Of a stretch of DNA of 64,000 nt, positions 32,364 through 43,899 are shown in pieces. How positions within the stretch are numbered: the stretch's first letter is position 1; each line of letters starts with the position of its first letter. A program made the position numbers and the translations under genes. The notes beneath the pieces were generated by a model, which searched no databases, was not told the origin of the DNA, and was given only the letters and a program-made list of their open reading frames with translations. Origin of the DNA: Phoma sp. XZ068 (lineage: Eukaryota > Ascomycota > Dothideomycetes > Pleosporales > Didymellaceae); the NCBI GenBank assembly GCA_004835665.1, contig RBKR01000003.1:930001-994000 (forward strand), in the 5' to 3' direction.

Positions 32364-34068
32364 CGTGAAGCTGGAGCAGCGCTACAAGGGCAATGGCTCC
32401 AGAAGCCTGCTCAGAGGGCAGGGCGTGGCTCGCAGGCGCAATGGCACCCGCCGGGTCGAGCTGAGTCCCCGGCGGTTGGCGTGGTAGTGGACGGGGGGCA
32501 AGGCAGCGCTGGGGGCTCTGCTTATAGCGGGATGTGCAGCGAGTGTCGCAATGGCTGGGATGCAGCGTGTTAGTGAGAGGGGAGGTGGAGAGCGCTGCAG
32601 TGGAGCCATTGCTGCCCGGCGCGCCTGCGACGACTGCATGGGGGGACGGGGTGGTTGGAGGCGCGAAATGGGGGGGCTGATGGAGTGGCTGGTAGCCTCC
32701 AAAGCTTCACTTACAGCGCATCACTCACCGACACTTGTGCTCTGGGCCTCCAATGCGCGGCTACAGACGATTCGTGCAGTTCAACGACGCTCGCATGCGC
32801 TGGAGGTGCGCGAGACCGTCAATGCCGTCGTCCTGCTGAACAACGTCACCGTCGACTATCGAAGCGCGCGTCAGCTCCCGCGCACGGCTGCGCGCCTTCA
32901 CTCGCTGCGCAACGGGGGGAACAGGTCGTCGAGGGCGAAGAGAGGGGCAATGGAGCGTCTGCACGGCGGACATGCATGCTCAGCCAGTGTGCATGACCGT
33001 TGGAGCTGCTTTCCTTCGCATCCGACGTCGTGGAAAGCTCCGTCCGGTTCACGCTCCGGATACGACAAAAGCACTGTGAACTGCACGTGCAGCTAGCTTG
33101 CGGCGACCTGGCCGGAATCAAGGCATTGTAGCGGGCGCGTCGGCTGCCATCTGGCACTGAACGACGACCTGGCGAGGTGACGATGGCTCGCGGAGTGCCA
33201 GTTCATCGTGCATCACCTGCTAACCCATGTCATACAAGCGAAGCGGGTCAAAGCAGGAACAGGACGAAGCGAGGCATAGCGGCGCCAGCACAGCGTCATC
33301 GTATTGGAGACGTTCGACACCGAAGAACGACAAAGTGAATAGGATGAATACTGTCGCTCACACACAGACAGCAGCAGTTCGTCTGAAGTCGCTGCACGCC
33401 GCTTGAAGCTCGCCTTCCCTGCGTAAGCTTCTTCCAATCACACGCTGCATTGCTGCTGCTGTCGCTGGCTCGCGGGAGCGGGCCGGATCGTGAGGCTACG
33501 GTCCCAAAGCTACGAAGCTGTCACCACCGAGTCAGACTGCGTTCGCTGCATTGTTGAACCACACTTGAGCAGTACAACTCATCTCGCCATGTGTCGTCTT
33601 GACAGCTCTACACACTGACAAATCGGGCTAGCGCGGGTAGCGTGGAAATGACATTCAATAGCACGCGCAAAAGCAAGTCTCCTGCAGCATGCATGATCCT
33701 TGGCCGCCCTCTCAACGAAGGATTGTGCCAATGTCAGCTCAAATTTCCACCGTCAGCACAAGGCCTACCACGGCAATATGAAATAAATGTCGGCAAATGT
33801 GGCCTGAATTCGGAGACAGTGACAGGATGCTCTCAAAGAAGGGCTCGCACAAGTCTGCTAGGACATTGCAAGATTTGAAGGCGAAGAAATGCAAGTGAGA
33901 CGACTGTAAAGAAATACATATCATATTCGCATGACTTTTTCATATACATCTATCCAAACATCACTGCCCTACAGACAGCAATCTAAAACGCAAAACGTGG
34001 TATAGTAGAAGCGAATATATATGCCATTCATGTATCAAACATCCACCCATCCTTCACACAAAGTCTCC
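32364..34068. other. Intergenic with possible 5' exon of the coiled-coil gene
   Basis: 1.7 kb. The proximal 280 bp is GC-rich, like the coding part of the upstream gene, and contains the candidate exon 32448-32639 and a TATAAG at about 32524-32529 on the minus strand. The distal part holds the 3' flank of the chitinase gene. No other gene recognised. Confidence 0.4.
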
Positions 34069-37000
34069 TTACAACATAAAGAAAGCAACAACGGCGACAA
34101 CACCAGTCATGCCCATGCTCAACTTGCTGGCCGCACCCTCAAACTCAGGAGGCGCGTAGCTGGACGGCTTGACGGGCTTTCCGGTAGCGGTGGCAGTCGG
34201 CTTGACGGCGCCGGTACCTGCGGGGACGGTGCCGTTGCTGGCTGGGTAGCTCTGGTGCGCGATGGGCGTGGCGTATGCGACGGGAGTGTAGGCAACGGGT
34301 GTAGCGACCTTGGTGAGGGTGACGTGCTGGGACGCAGAGACAGTCGCGTCGTCAAAGTACGAAGGGACGATGGGCTTGGGGGCGACGACGGACGCGGTGG
34401 GGTAAGCGGCTGCGGACGAGGGCTTCTCGGCGGAGGGAACCTCGGGGTAGGAGGGAACCTCGGGCTTGGGGCTGGGCTTTGTGGCCTCGTAAGGGACAGA
34501 GGACGACTTGGCAGGTGTGTCGTACGAGGGGACCTCCTCCTTCTCGACGGGGTACTCAGCAGCGGGCGCAGATGGCTTGGGAGCTGTGGGGTACTCGGAG
34601 GCGATGGTCGGGTAAGCCGGGACGTCGGTGGCAGGGTGGATGGGCTTGGTGATGGTGACGGTGAGGGTCTTGGAGACGTAGACGCTGGTGGTCCAGTCCG
34701 AGGGGTAGTCGGCCTCAGGCTTGCCAGATGGCTTGGTGCATGCGTTGCAAACAGTCTTGGTGATGACGGCGGTCTTGGTGGTCAGGCCAGTCGGGCAAGT
34801 GTCGACGTAGGTAGTAGTGACGACGGTGGTGGTGCTCTCGGCGGGCTTGGTGACTGTGGGAGTAGCAGTGCTGACAATCTCATACTCAGAAGCCTCGGGC
34901 GTCTTGGTAGAGGTGACTGGGTAAGCAGTCGGGTACTCTACAGGGTATTCAGGAGCCTTGGAAGAGACAGCGGGGACCGAGGAAGACTCAGAGTAGATGA
35001 TGTACTCAGATGTAGACGAAGCCTCGGGAGTGAGGGTAGAGATGACCGGGTAGCTGGAAGCCTCAGGGGTCTTGGAAGACTCAGAGTAGTACGAGTACTC
35101 AGTGGCAGAGGAAGCCTCAGGAGTCTTGGAGGACTCAGAGTAGAATGAGTACTCAGTAGCAGAGGAAGCCTCAGGGGTCTTGGAGGACACGGGGTACAGC
35201 TCGGTTGAAGTCGTGCAAGGAGTGGACGAGGCGCCGGCGGGAGTGGTCGAGCTGGCAGAGTAGCCAGTAGAGGCCTCAGGGGTCTTGGTAGACTCAACAG
35301 GGTACTCAGAGTAGCTGGCAGTGCTGGAAGAAGCCTCGGGAACCTTGGAAGACTCGGAGTAGGAGACATACTCAGATGCGGACGAAGAAGCCTCAGGAGT
35401 CGAGGTGGAAACGGTCGCGTAGCTAGAGACCTCAGAAACCGTGGAGGACGCAGAGTAGGACTCGGAGGCGGAGGCGGCAGGAGTGGAGCTTGAAACCTCA
35501 GAGTAGGACTCAGAAGCAGAGCTGGTAACGGCCGGGGCGGAGCTGGTCTCATAGTAGCTGGAGGCGCTGCTGGTGACATCGGCAGGGTAGCTGGAAGAAG
35601 CAACGGTGGAAACATCCTCGCGGTAGACGCTGCTGGGGCTGACAGAGGCAGAGCTGGCGCTGTAGCTCTCAGTAGGGAGAGCGGTCGAGAAGGAGTCAGA
35701 ATAGTGAACGCTGGAAGACTCCGAAACAGCAACCGATGACGAGCTGGCGCTGTAGCTCTCGGTGGGGATAGCAGTGGAGAAGTAGTCCGAGTAGTGAACG
35801 CTGGAAGACTCTGAAGCAGCGACCGACGACGAGCTGGCGCTGTAGCTCTCGGTAGGGATAGCAGTCGAGAAGTAGTCAGAGTATTGGACGCTGGAAGTGA
35901 CTGAAGGAACGACCGATGAGGAGCTGGCGGAGTACTCTACGGAAGAAGAGCTGACGTCCGCAGGAACCGACGAGCTGCTAGCGACGTACGCCGAGCTGGA
36001 GGCAGTAGAGCTTGCAACCGAGACGTAGTCGCTGGACGAGGAGACGACGACGGAGCTTGAAGCGTCGTAGACGCTCGAGGATGCAACAGAGCTTGAGGCA
36101 GGGTAGCTGGAGGAAGCTGCAATAGAGCTTGAAGCAGCATAGCTGGATGAGGAGACGACAGCAGAGCTTGAAGCAGCGGCGCTGGATGAGGAGACGGCAG
36201 CAGAGCTGGAAGCAGAGTAGACGCTCGAAGATGCAACAGAGCTGGAAGCAGGGTGGCTGGAGGAAGCTGCAATAGAGCTTGAAGCAGCGGCGCTGGATGA
36301 GGAGACGGCAGCAGAGCTTGAAGCAGCGGCACTGGACGAGGAGACCGGAGCAGAGCTTGAAGCAGAGTAGACGCTCGAAGATGCAACAGAGCTGGAAGCA
36401 GGGTGGCTGGACGAAGCTGCGGGGGTGCTGGAAGACGAGCTAACGACGACCGAGGAGCTGGTTGAAACGGCGATGGAGCTGCTCCTGGAGGTGACAGCAG
36501 AGCTAGACGACGATGAGACGACAGTGGAGCTGATCTTGGTGGAGGAGACAGAGGAGCTAGTCTGGATGGAAGAGCTGGTCCTGGTAGACGAGACAAGGGT
36601 GGAAGACAGTGTCGAGGAGATCGAGCAAGCAGAAGGCCTGTACTTGGCGCTGAAGGTGCCGTCAAGACTGGACTTGATCCACTGAGAGTAGCTGTTGCAG
36701 TAGACGGTGTTGTTCTGAGAGACAGTCGCCTCCCAGAGCATGACACCACCCCACAGAGCGCGGTTCTGGTACTTGTTGATCAGCGCATTTGCCTCCTCAG
36801 GCTTGAGGTAGTGCGCGGGGTTTGCGCCGTTAGGACCAGCAGACAATCCCAAGTAAAGCTTGACATTGGGGTTCTTCGACCTCTTCTGAAGTCTATCAAC
36901 CCAGGCATCGAAGGTGAACCCAGTTGTGGCCTGGTTGATCTGCTGGTAGCCGAGCTTAGCAGAGCATGCATCAGTGTTATAGAATTGTGTGAAGATGTAA

Positions 37001-37759
37001 TCGAAAGGTGCGCGGAAGATGGCGTCGTCGAGGTGAGCGTCAGGAACAATGCACTGAGGAGCGGCGGAGATCAGCATGTTGGCACCTCCTGGAAGCTTCT
37101 TGAGGTAGTTGACGAAGTCGCCGTACAGCTGCCACTTGTAGTTGCCAGTGCCAGATGTCGACTCAATATCAAGATCGAAACCGTCAACGGCAGAGTCACC
37201 GAAAGGACGAGGCCATGAAGCACTCGGATCCCTAGGTCCAAAGGCACCCACGAGGGTCTCCGCGAGCCACTTGTACGCATCAACGTTGTCCAGGTAGTAG
37301 TCTGTAGGTGTTAGTGATTTTCTACACGAGGTATTGTGACGACTCACCTGTTGGGTATCCACCGCCGAGCGACAAGAGAACCTTCTTGCCGTTCTGCTTG
37401 CAAGTCTGAATACCACGTGTGATAATGTCGCAGCTGGCCAGGAGTTTGCTTGTTGTGCCATCAGGGTTCTTGAAGTATGCACCTCCGCAGGCGTTACCTG
37501 GGAGAAATTAGCTTAACCTAGCCAACAACGTAGCACAGTACTTGCCGAAGTTCGTGTCGGGGTACGTGTTGCGGTTCTTGGGGAAGCCGTTGACGAATCC
37601 AATGTTGACGATGTCTACACTGGGATCCTGGCAGACTACACTGAGCTCCTTTTGGTTGGCACCCTGACCCCAGTAGATGGCGACATTTCCCTTAGCAGAG
37701 GCTGTTGAGGCCAGCAGGCCGGCGGCGGCAGTGGCGATGGTGAAGATCTTGGAAACCAT
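34069..37759 (-). CDS. GPI-type class III chitinase (GH18) with repetitive Ser-rich stalk
   Basis: Exons 37759-37546, 37497-37348 and 37301-34069 give 1198 aa. The first intron is GC-AG (gcaagt donor). Signal peptide 1-22 (VSKIFTIATAAAGLLASTASA) leads into a GH18 domain (about 24-305); the catalytic DxxDxDxE is intact as DGFDLDIES. The start GNVAIYWGQGANQKEL and the end YCNSYSQWIKSSLDG fit plant/fungal class III chitinases. From about 315 a Ser/Thr/Ala stalk of more than 700 residues carries three tandem-repeat families, then a block TTTYVDTCPTGLTTKTAVIT common in fungal GPI wall proteins, a Pro-rich segment and a C-terminal hydrophobic tail (SMGMTGVVAVVAFFML) that looks like a GPI signal. 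It probably remodels chitin at the wall, as in yeast Cts1-like enzymes. No LysM or chitin-binding domain recognised. Confidence 0.93.
35057..35164 (-). repeat. 54-bp tandem repeat in chitinase stalk, 2 full copies plus partial
   Basis: Units start at 35057, 35111 and, partially, 35165, each beginning gaagcctcag. They encode an 18-residue unit of the type SSKTPEASSATEYSFYSE. Degenerate relatives lie on both sides. Confidence 0.85.
35651..35920 (-). repeat. 90-bp tandem repeat in chitinase stalk, 3 copies
   Basis: gagctggcgc recurs exactly every 90 bp at 35651, 35741 and 35831, with a partial fourth start at 35921. The 30-residue unit centres on YSDYFSTAIPTESYSASSSS. Copies differ by scattered substitutions. 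Confidence 0.9.
36061..36430 (-). repeat. 150-bp tandem repeat in chitinase stalk, about 2.5 copies
   Basis: The marker gtagacgctcgaRgatgca recurs at about 36067, 36217 and 36367, a 150-bp period (50 residues, Ser/Ala/Val-rich with one ASSSVYSASSS per unit). Shorter 30-bp subunits are visible inside. Confidence 0.85.
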
Positions 37760-40131
37760 GATTACGGAATTACTTGGATATCAACTATGCGTATCGTAAT
37801 GAAGGGACGGCCAAAGGCCAGTAAAGATCGTGATGAGCGGACTCAACGAAAGGACGCAAGCAAATACTCGCTATTAGTGTAGATACGCAAAAGAGTGACT
37901 GGCGACGACTACGGGCGGAACAAGTAGGATATGAAAAGGGACGGGAGATTGCGATATATCAGTCTTCAGGCAGCTGCTGTACCTGCATGACATCTTGGGG
38001 CCTCCCACGCCGTTGCTAGCATGAAGCCATCCTACCCTTCAAAACGGCAGAGGCACTCTGGCCCATCAGCCCTAGGGTGACATTGTATGCAGGAACAGAT
38101 TTGATAGAGCATGCTCATTGGCGGAAAACTCAGTAGACTAACGGCATATGGCTTGACGGGATCGTGTAGCGTCTAGAATCATGCGACCAGGAGATGCGCT
38201 ACGCTTGGTGATGGCTTCCGCTCCATAATCATGGTGGCGCTTTGCCAAAGCTGATTGACCGGTGTCTGCGCCGCTCTGAATGGCCGATGGGTCATTTCGG
38301 TTAAAGTTGGTTCACAATGAGACGGATAGAGATTCCGTCTTCTTTACTGTCTTCCAACGACGAGTCTTTGCCTGTCTCGATAAAGAACGACCCAAGAACA
38401 CTTTGTTTTTCCTGCTCTTGAATACCATTTAGTAGTGGGAGACCGCCGAGCACCGTCCGTAGGCAAGAATCGTGCGTCTTCCAAAAGGGCTCCAATAATT
38501 GTTTTGAGCGTTAAAGGGCGGGACTGCGGGCCTGTGGCTTGCCGCAGAGACAAGTTAGGCGCCATGCAGAATCCTGTCTCATCCATCCCGGGTATAGTGT
38601 CATGTCGAAGTTCGGTTCAGTGGAGGATGAAGTGAGTTTCTGAGCCTCGGTCGGTATCCGGAAGCTAACCAGGCGCCTTGGCAGGTACGGTGCAGTCAGG
38701 GGCAGTCAGCATTCACAGATCTGCTGTTCGCCATGAGGCTACAAATATCTGCCACTCAGCTTGCACGACTTCTTGAGTAGGCTGGCTGTTTGCAGTGGTT
38801 GGTCCTTGCCTGTTCGAACTCCTTCAATCACTGTTCCTCTTCCGTGACTGAACGGTGGTGGCCTTGTTTTCGTCTCAAGGCCCCCCGTCCCTGAAGGAAT
38901 TTGACGCCAGCGCTATTTTGAGTTGTTAGAATATGTGGGACTAGGCCGAACTCAGATCTCCCGTTCCAGCCTGACCATGGGTTTTCGAGACCAAGCGGGG
39001 ACTCCGACAAGTTCATGATGTCTCGTGCGAAGCTCGCCATCGTCCGGAGATTCGTAGGCTGTGCCTAGGTGACAACACTCGAGTCGTATGCAGGCCGAGG
39101 CCCACTTACATGGCATTTTGTTCAGTTGTGTAAGCTGCCTGCGAGGGGAAGTGAGATACAAGCGCCGTGAAGATAAATCGGCGGCGCCTTGTCGCACATG
39201 CGAGGCCTAGTTGCGGCTCTTTCGTGTTCAACGATGTGCTAAGATACGAGGTGAGGAAGAGCAATATGCTTGTGTGGATCATAAGCGACACGATCGATCA
39301 GCAAGTAGGCCGACGACTACGTAGGTGCGTGATGCAGACAACGCTGACATGAGTGAGCAAGGACTTCGCAGGATTTTGATCCCGAGGGAACTGATGCGAA
39401 AACAGATTCAAGCCATTTTTGAAGCTCCACCCCACGGGTACTGAAGCCGCATACACATTGTTGCGATTACGAGGTTACAAGACAGACAGCAAGGCCGCTG
39501 TCCCACCACCAACGACAGTCTGTCCTTGTGAGAACTACTCCACTCGCAATATCGTGAGGCTGACTAGTCGACCATGAATGGGGATTTGACTGCTAGCCGA
39601 GTCTTGCGAGCTGGAATTCCAGCAGCGGTCAGATTTGTAGAGCAGTACGACTTGAGAGCCGCGACTTGCGATAACATTATCAGTTGGCTGCTGGGCATGA
39701 CCTTCCAGGGTCCAACATCGGCGGGATTGGGAGTAGCGGTGTCGCTCTTTACTTATTGTGGGTTTCGCGAGGCGAGCCCATGATCATGTGGAACGCCTCG
39801 GCGTGCGTCATCCCTACAATTGTCTCGCAGCGGTCTGTACTACACGGACAGCTTCGCGCTTCACACTGGCTTCTGTGTAGATGTTAGGACGCCGGTGCTC
39901 CACATATATCCACATTCTGTCACCTGCCAACCGTGCCAACCGTGCATCTGCAGTATGTTGGAGCTAGATGTGGATGACCGTTAGCTGTCCCATGGGGTAG
40001 GCTGGTAGCTGCGAAACATAGTGTACCGTGTTCACCGCCGCCGGCCCAACTCCTTCAACAACCTTCCCTTCGCCAGTTTTTGTGTTCACAATTGCATATT
40101 CCGAGGCGTTTGTCTTTCTTTTCGCAAGAAT
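37760..40131. other. Long divergent intergenic region
   Basis: 2.37 kb between the chitinase and MFS starts. It holds an inverted ggcc-N3-ggcc at 37809-37819 about 50 bp upstream of the chitinase ATG. All open frames are short and unlike proteins. I see no gene. Confidence 0.5.
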
Positions 40132-42666
40132 ATGGGCATACTAGGAGGCTTGCGGAAGCAGCCAGCGCCAGCCCAAGGCGGCGACGACGCGCCAACACCC
40201 TCGTCCCAGAACGAAAAAAGCTCCAAGCCCACCAGGAAATGGAACCTTGGGATCTTGAATGACCCTCTTACTGATGAAGTGCCTGGTATGGTGGGCGTGT
40301 TAGCGTGGGTTGCTTAGTAGACTGACAGCATCCAGGCTCTGTTATTCTCCTCTCCAAGGCACACAAGCGCAACGAGCCTCTCGGTCTACAGCATGCGCAC
40401 GCAAGAACGTCTGCCTCGTCCCTTCCCCAAGCGCACGGCCCCTCTCGAAGCGTTTCTCGTGGCTCCCGCCGTTCGTCACGATCACGGCAGCCGGAGAAGA
40501 AGCGCACAAAGGATGGAAGATTCATACTGGAACCTCAGCCCGAGGAGTCAGAAAATGATCCGCTGAACTGGAAGCAACTTCGAAGAGATGCTGCGCTGAT
40601 ATCTCTCGGCTTCTACTGCATGCTCGGTGGAGGCATGACGCCTATACTGGCTGCAGGCTTCAACGACGTAGCAGAAACATACGGTGTAGGTCTTTCGCAG
40701 GTGGCTTTGACAACGGGCCTCTACATGCTAGGTCTGGGTCTTGGGAGCGTCCTTGCGTCACCCACTGCCATCTTGTACGGAAAGAGACCTGTGTACTTGG
40801 TTGCTATTGTCTTGTTCACACTCTCGTCAGTCTGGTGTGCGCTCTCACCAAATTACGCATCTTTGGTTATTGCGCGGATTGTGCAAGGCTTCGCCGTCTC
40901 TCCGGTTGAATGCCTTCCGAGCGCCACCATCGCCGAAATCTTCTTTCTCCACGAACGAGCATACCGCTTAGGCGTGTATACTTTATTGCTGCTCGGTGGA
41001 AAGAATCTTATACCCTTGGTCAGCGCTGCCATTGTGCAAACTCTTGGTTGGCGATGGGTGTTCTGGATTGTTGCAATTGTAGTTGGATTTTCTTTCTTCC
41101 TCATCTTTTTCTTCGTGCCCGAAACCTTCTGGGATCGCACACCAAGGCCAAGAGGTCGTAGCCATACGCGCAGCCGCAGTCACAGCCCGTGGAGACAGAA
41201 ACATTTCCATCTACCCACGAGACACCACAAGAAGTCTACCGATGAGTTGCCAGAACCAGCAACTACCTCCGCGATGGCTACTCCTCTAGCTGCGACACCC
41301 CTCGAACATCCTAGGGAGACCCACAGAGTTGCTCATGTTGGATTTGCAGATGAGTTGGGGCATGATACCCCTGGCTCCCACGCAGATGTCCCTCAAACAC
41401 CGCAGTCTCCCATGAGCATCCACTCTTCTCCACCGGAGACTATACGACACGACTTCTTCCCGCATATGCCAGAAGGCCCAATCTCGGATTCTGAGAAGCA
41501 AGATCAGACTTCTGGCAGCCGAAGCCTGTCATCTGCAGAGCCTGGAAGGCCACTAGATGTCGATCAGATATCAGAACAAGTTTCCATTCACTACACCGAT
41601 TACTATCGTACAGCCCCCCCAAAGTCGTATCGCCAATCCCTGAAGCCTTGGAATGGACGTCTTGCTAAAGACAAATGGATCAAGGTCATGATCAGACCGT
41701 TTATTCTTTTTGCATATCCAGCCGTTCTTTGGTCCTCCCTGGTCTACGCACTCGCTGTTGGCTGGCTCATCGTCCTGTCGGAATCGGTTGCACACGTCTA
41801 CCAGAACCGTGAGTCGTACAACTTCACCGCTCTTCAAGTCGGCCTTGTATATATCTCGCCGTTTGTAGGTGGTGTACTAGGAACAGCCGTTGCAGGGAAG
41901 GTATCAGACCTTATCGTGAGGTTCATGGCACGTCGGAACGATGGCGTATACGAACCCGAGTTCCGTCTCGTCATGGCCCTGCCAATCACAATCAGTACAG
42001 TTATTGGTCTCATGGGTTTTGGATGGAGTGCCGAAGAGAAGGATCTTTGGATCGTAGTAAGTACAGACTCTGATGAAGTTTTCCGACCTGCCTCTAACGC
42101 TATACAGCCTACGATATTTTTTGGTGTCATCAGCTTTGGTTGCTGCCTTGCTTCTACAACCGCTATCACCTTTGTTGTCGATTCTTACCGCGTGTACGCT
42201 GGTGAGGCTCTAGTGACGCTGAACTTCTGCAAAAGTAAGTTATCTGATTGCCCTACACTGATATACGGCTATCCCTTAGATGACCGGATTCTGCCTTCTG
42301 CACTAAACACAAGTCGGCAGTCGCCGGGGTTCTTGGCCATCAAACACCGTTTTGTCCTCAATGCTGAGGGCGGAACCCGGCCGTCTAAGGGATAGCACAA
42401 AGCCACGATGATTCTAACAATATACAGACGTCCTTCACGGTTTCATCTTCTCATTGTTCTTTCCTCATTGGCTAGAAGCCAAGGGTCCTAAGAGTACCTT
42501 CCTGGCAGTTGGTAAGTGCTCAAAACTGATAGATCGAGTGTCCTTGACTGATAAATGAACAGGCGGCATCCAGTTAGGTTGTATGCTCTTCTCTATTCCA
42601 ATGTACATCTATGGAAAGCGAGCGCGTATGTGGACAGTCAGGAAGAACTTGATGGAGAAGTTCTAA
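40132..42666 (+). CDS. MFS transporter with long central cytosolic loop
   Basis: Exons 40132-40285, 40336-42056, 42108-42234, 42428-42511 and 42563-42666 give 729 aa. The N-terminal 150 residues are polar (Arg/Ser/Lys clusters). Transmembrane helices begin at about 160 (LISLGFYCMLGGGMTPILAAGF); the MFS signature region reads LASPTAILYGKRPVYLV, and IARIVQGFAVSPVECLP marks helix 4. Between helices 6 and 7 lies an unusually long hydrophilic loop of about 190 residues, starting with Arg/His/Ser repeats. The end is GKRARMWTVRKNLMEKF. Most like DHA1-type drug:H+ antiporters in order; substrate unknown. Intron 2 (51 bp) is in-frame and stop-free. Intron 3 is 193 bp, three to four times longer than the others, and contains an alternative acceptor at 42279 giving a premature stop. 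The Zn2Cys6 gene follows on the same strand. Confidence 0.88.
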
Positions 42667-43899
42667 GCCCACGATGTTCGGCAATAATACCGACGTGCGG
42701 CTCCGACACGACGTTACGACTTTGAGCTTGGCATTACTCATGGCGTTCTTTTGGGTACACACACGGCGCCGCAGTGGATCTTCCCCATGTTTTTCCCCAG
42801 ACTCACTATGCAGCAGACACGTAAATTTCTATGCGTATCCTGGCATGCTCCCTGCGCCTTCAGTATCTCCGTGGGGTAGACACGAGCCTCCCGTTCATAG
42901 GTTCGAAAACCAGAAAATTATGTTGTAACATAAACTCTTGTGGCGCATCTCGAATTTTCTGTGGATGATTTCTTGCATATCCCGCGTGCTCCTAGCTGAA
43001 TTGGCAAGCCATAGCGCAGAGAGGACCTGCTGATCCTTCGGACTAAAAAGCTGAAGCAGCAGAGCCGCCCTCTATGTGACGTGGGCTGTCGCCAGCCAGT
43101 GTCAGGTGGACGATACGGATAGTGCACTCACCGTCCCTTACCGCAAGATTGTCCTCGTGAGCCGTATCTTCAACGGTTTTACTGCTGCTACTATCCCAAA
43201 ACATCATTGCCGGACAGATAAGGGTAAGTCTGGATGCCCTGCATGGACACCCAACGATGTCGGAGCCGCACGCTTGCAGACGTGGCTTTATCGTAGTTCT
43301 GGATATCGCGAAGCGATATGATGCATGTTGTGGAGTGTACTACCCTAATGCGGTAACTAAATCCACCTTCCCCACAACCGCTCGGGTCAGGGATGACAAG
43401 CGGCGTTGATCCAACATTCGCCTCATGCAGCAAGATAACATCGCAACGAACAACTTCAAGATGTGATTCACGATACTGCGCTCAAAGGATGGCGATGATT
43501 TATCCAAACAGTACCCTGTTTTCCGCGTGAACGGGCGTCCTCCCATAGATAGGTTTACAGACCAAAAATGATCAGGTCCGACACTGTGGCTGGCCAATCA
43601 GCTGTTGATTAAGCTGCGACGCAGCACCGATGCAGCACATGGTAACTCGCATCGAAGCCGAGTTCGGGCGATCTAGGCTTGGTTGCCTCTATTCCCAACC
43701 ACACGACGCGGTTTTATCAGCTGCTCTATCTTGGCCCCTTGTTACATTGATACGCAGCGGTTCCTATCGGCTGTGTCATCATTGCATCTCCACTCGCATT
43801 AATTGGCGAACCGCCGCTCTTGTGTCTTCTTTCCATCCTAGGGTATTACACCATCATCTTTGAACATTGCCCATCCTGTCACATTGCCAAATAGCAGAC
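42667..43899. other. Intergenic, nothing recognised
   Basis: 1.23 kb between MFS stop and regulator start. Contains the regulator promoter, with a C/T-rich leader just before 43900. No gene or clear repeat. Confidence 0.5.

Noticed and set aside
34021..35148. 375-codon plus-strand frame over the chitinase stalk
   Set aside because: It is the complement of the Ser/Thr-rich repeats, giving a Gly/Arg/Asp-rich artefact; the opposite strand has the signal peptide, GH18 domain and GPI tail.
42280..42395. Extra coding exon in the MFS gene (NDRILPSALN...)
   Set aside because: The text is unlike a membrane helix and interrupts FCK|NVLHGF, which is continuous when the whole 193 bp is removed.
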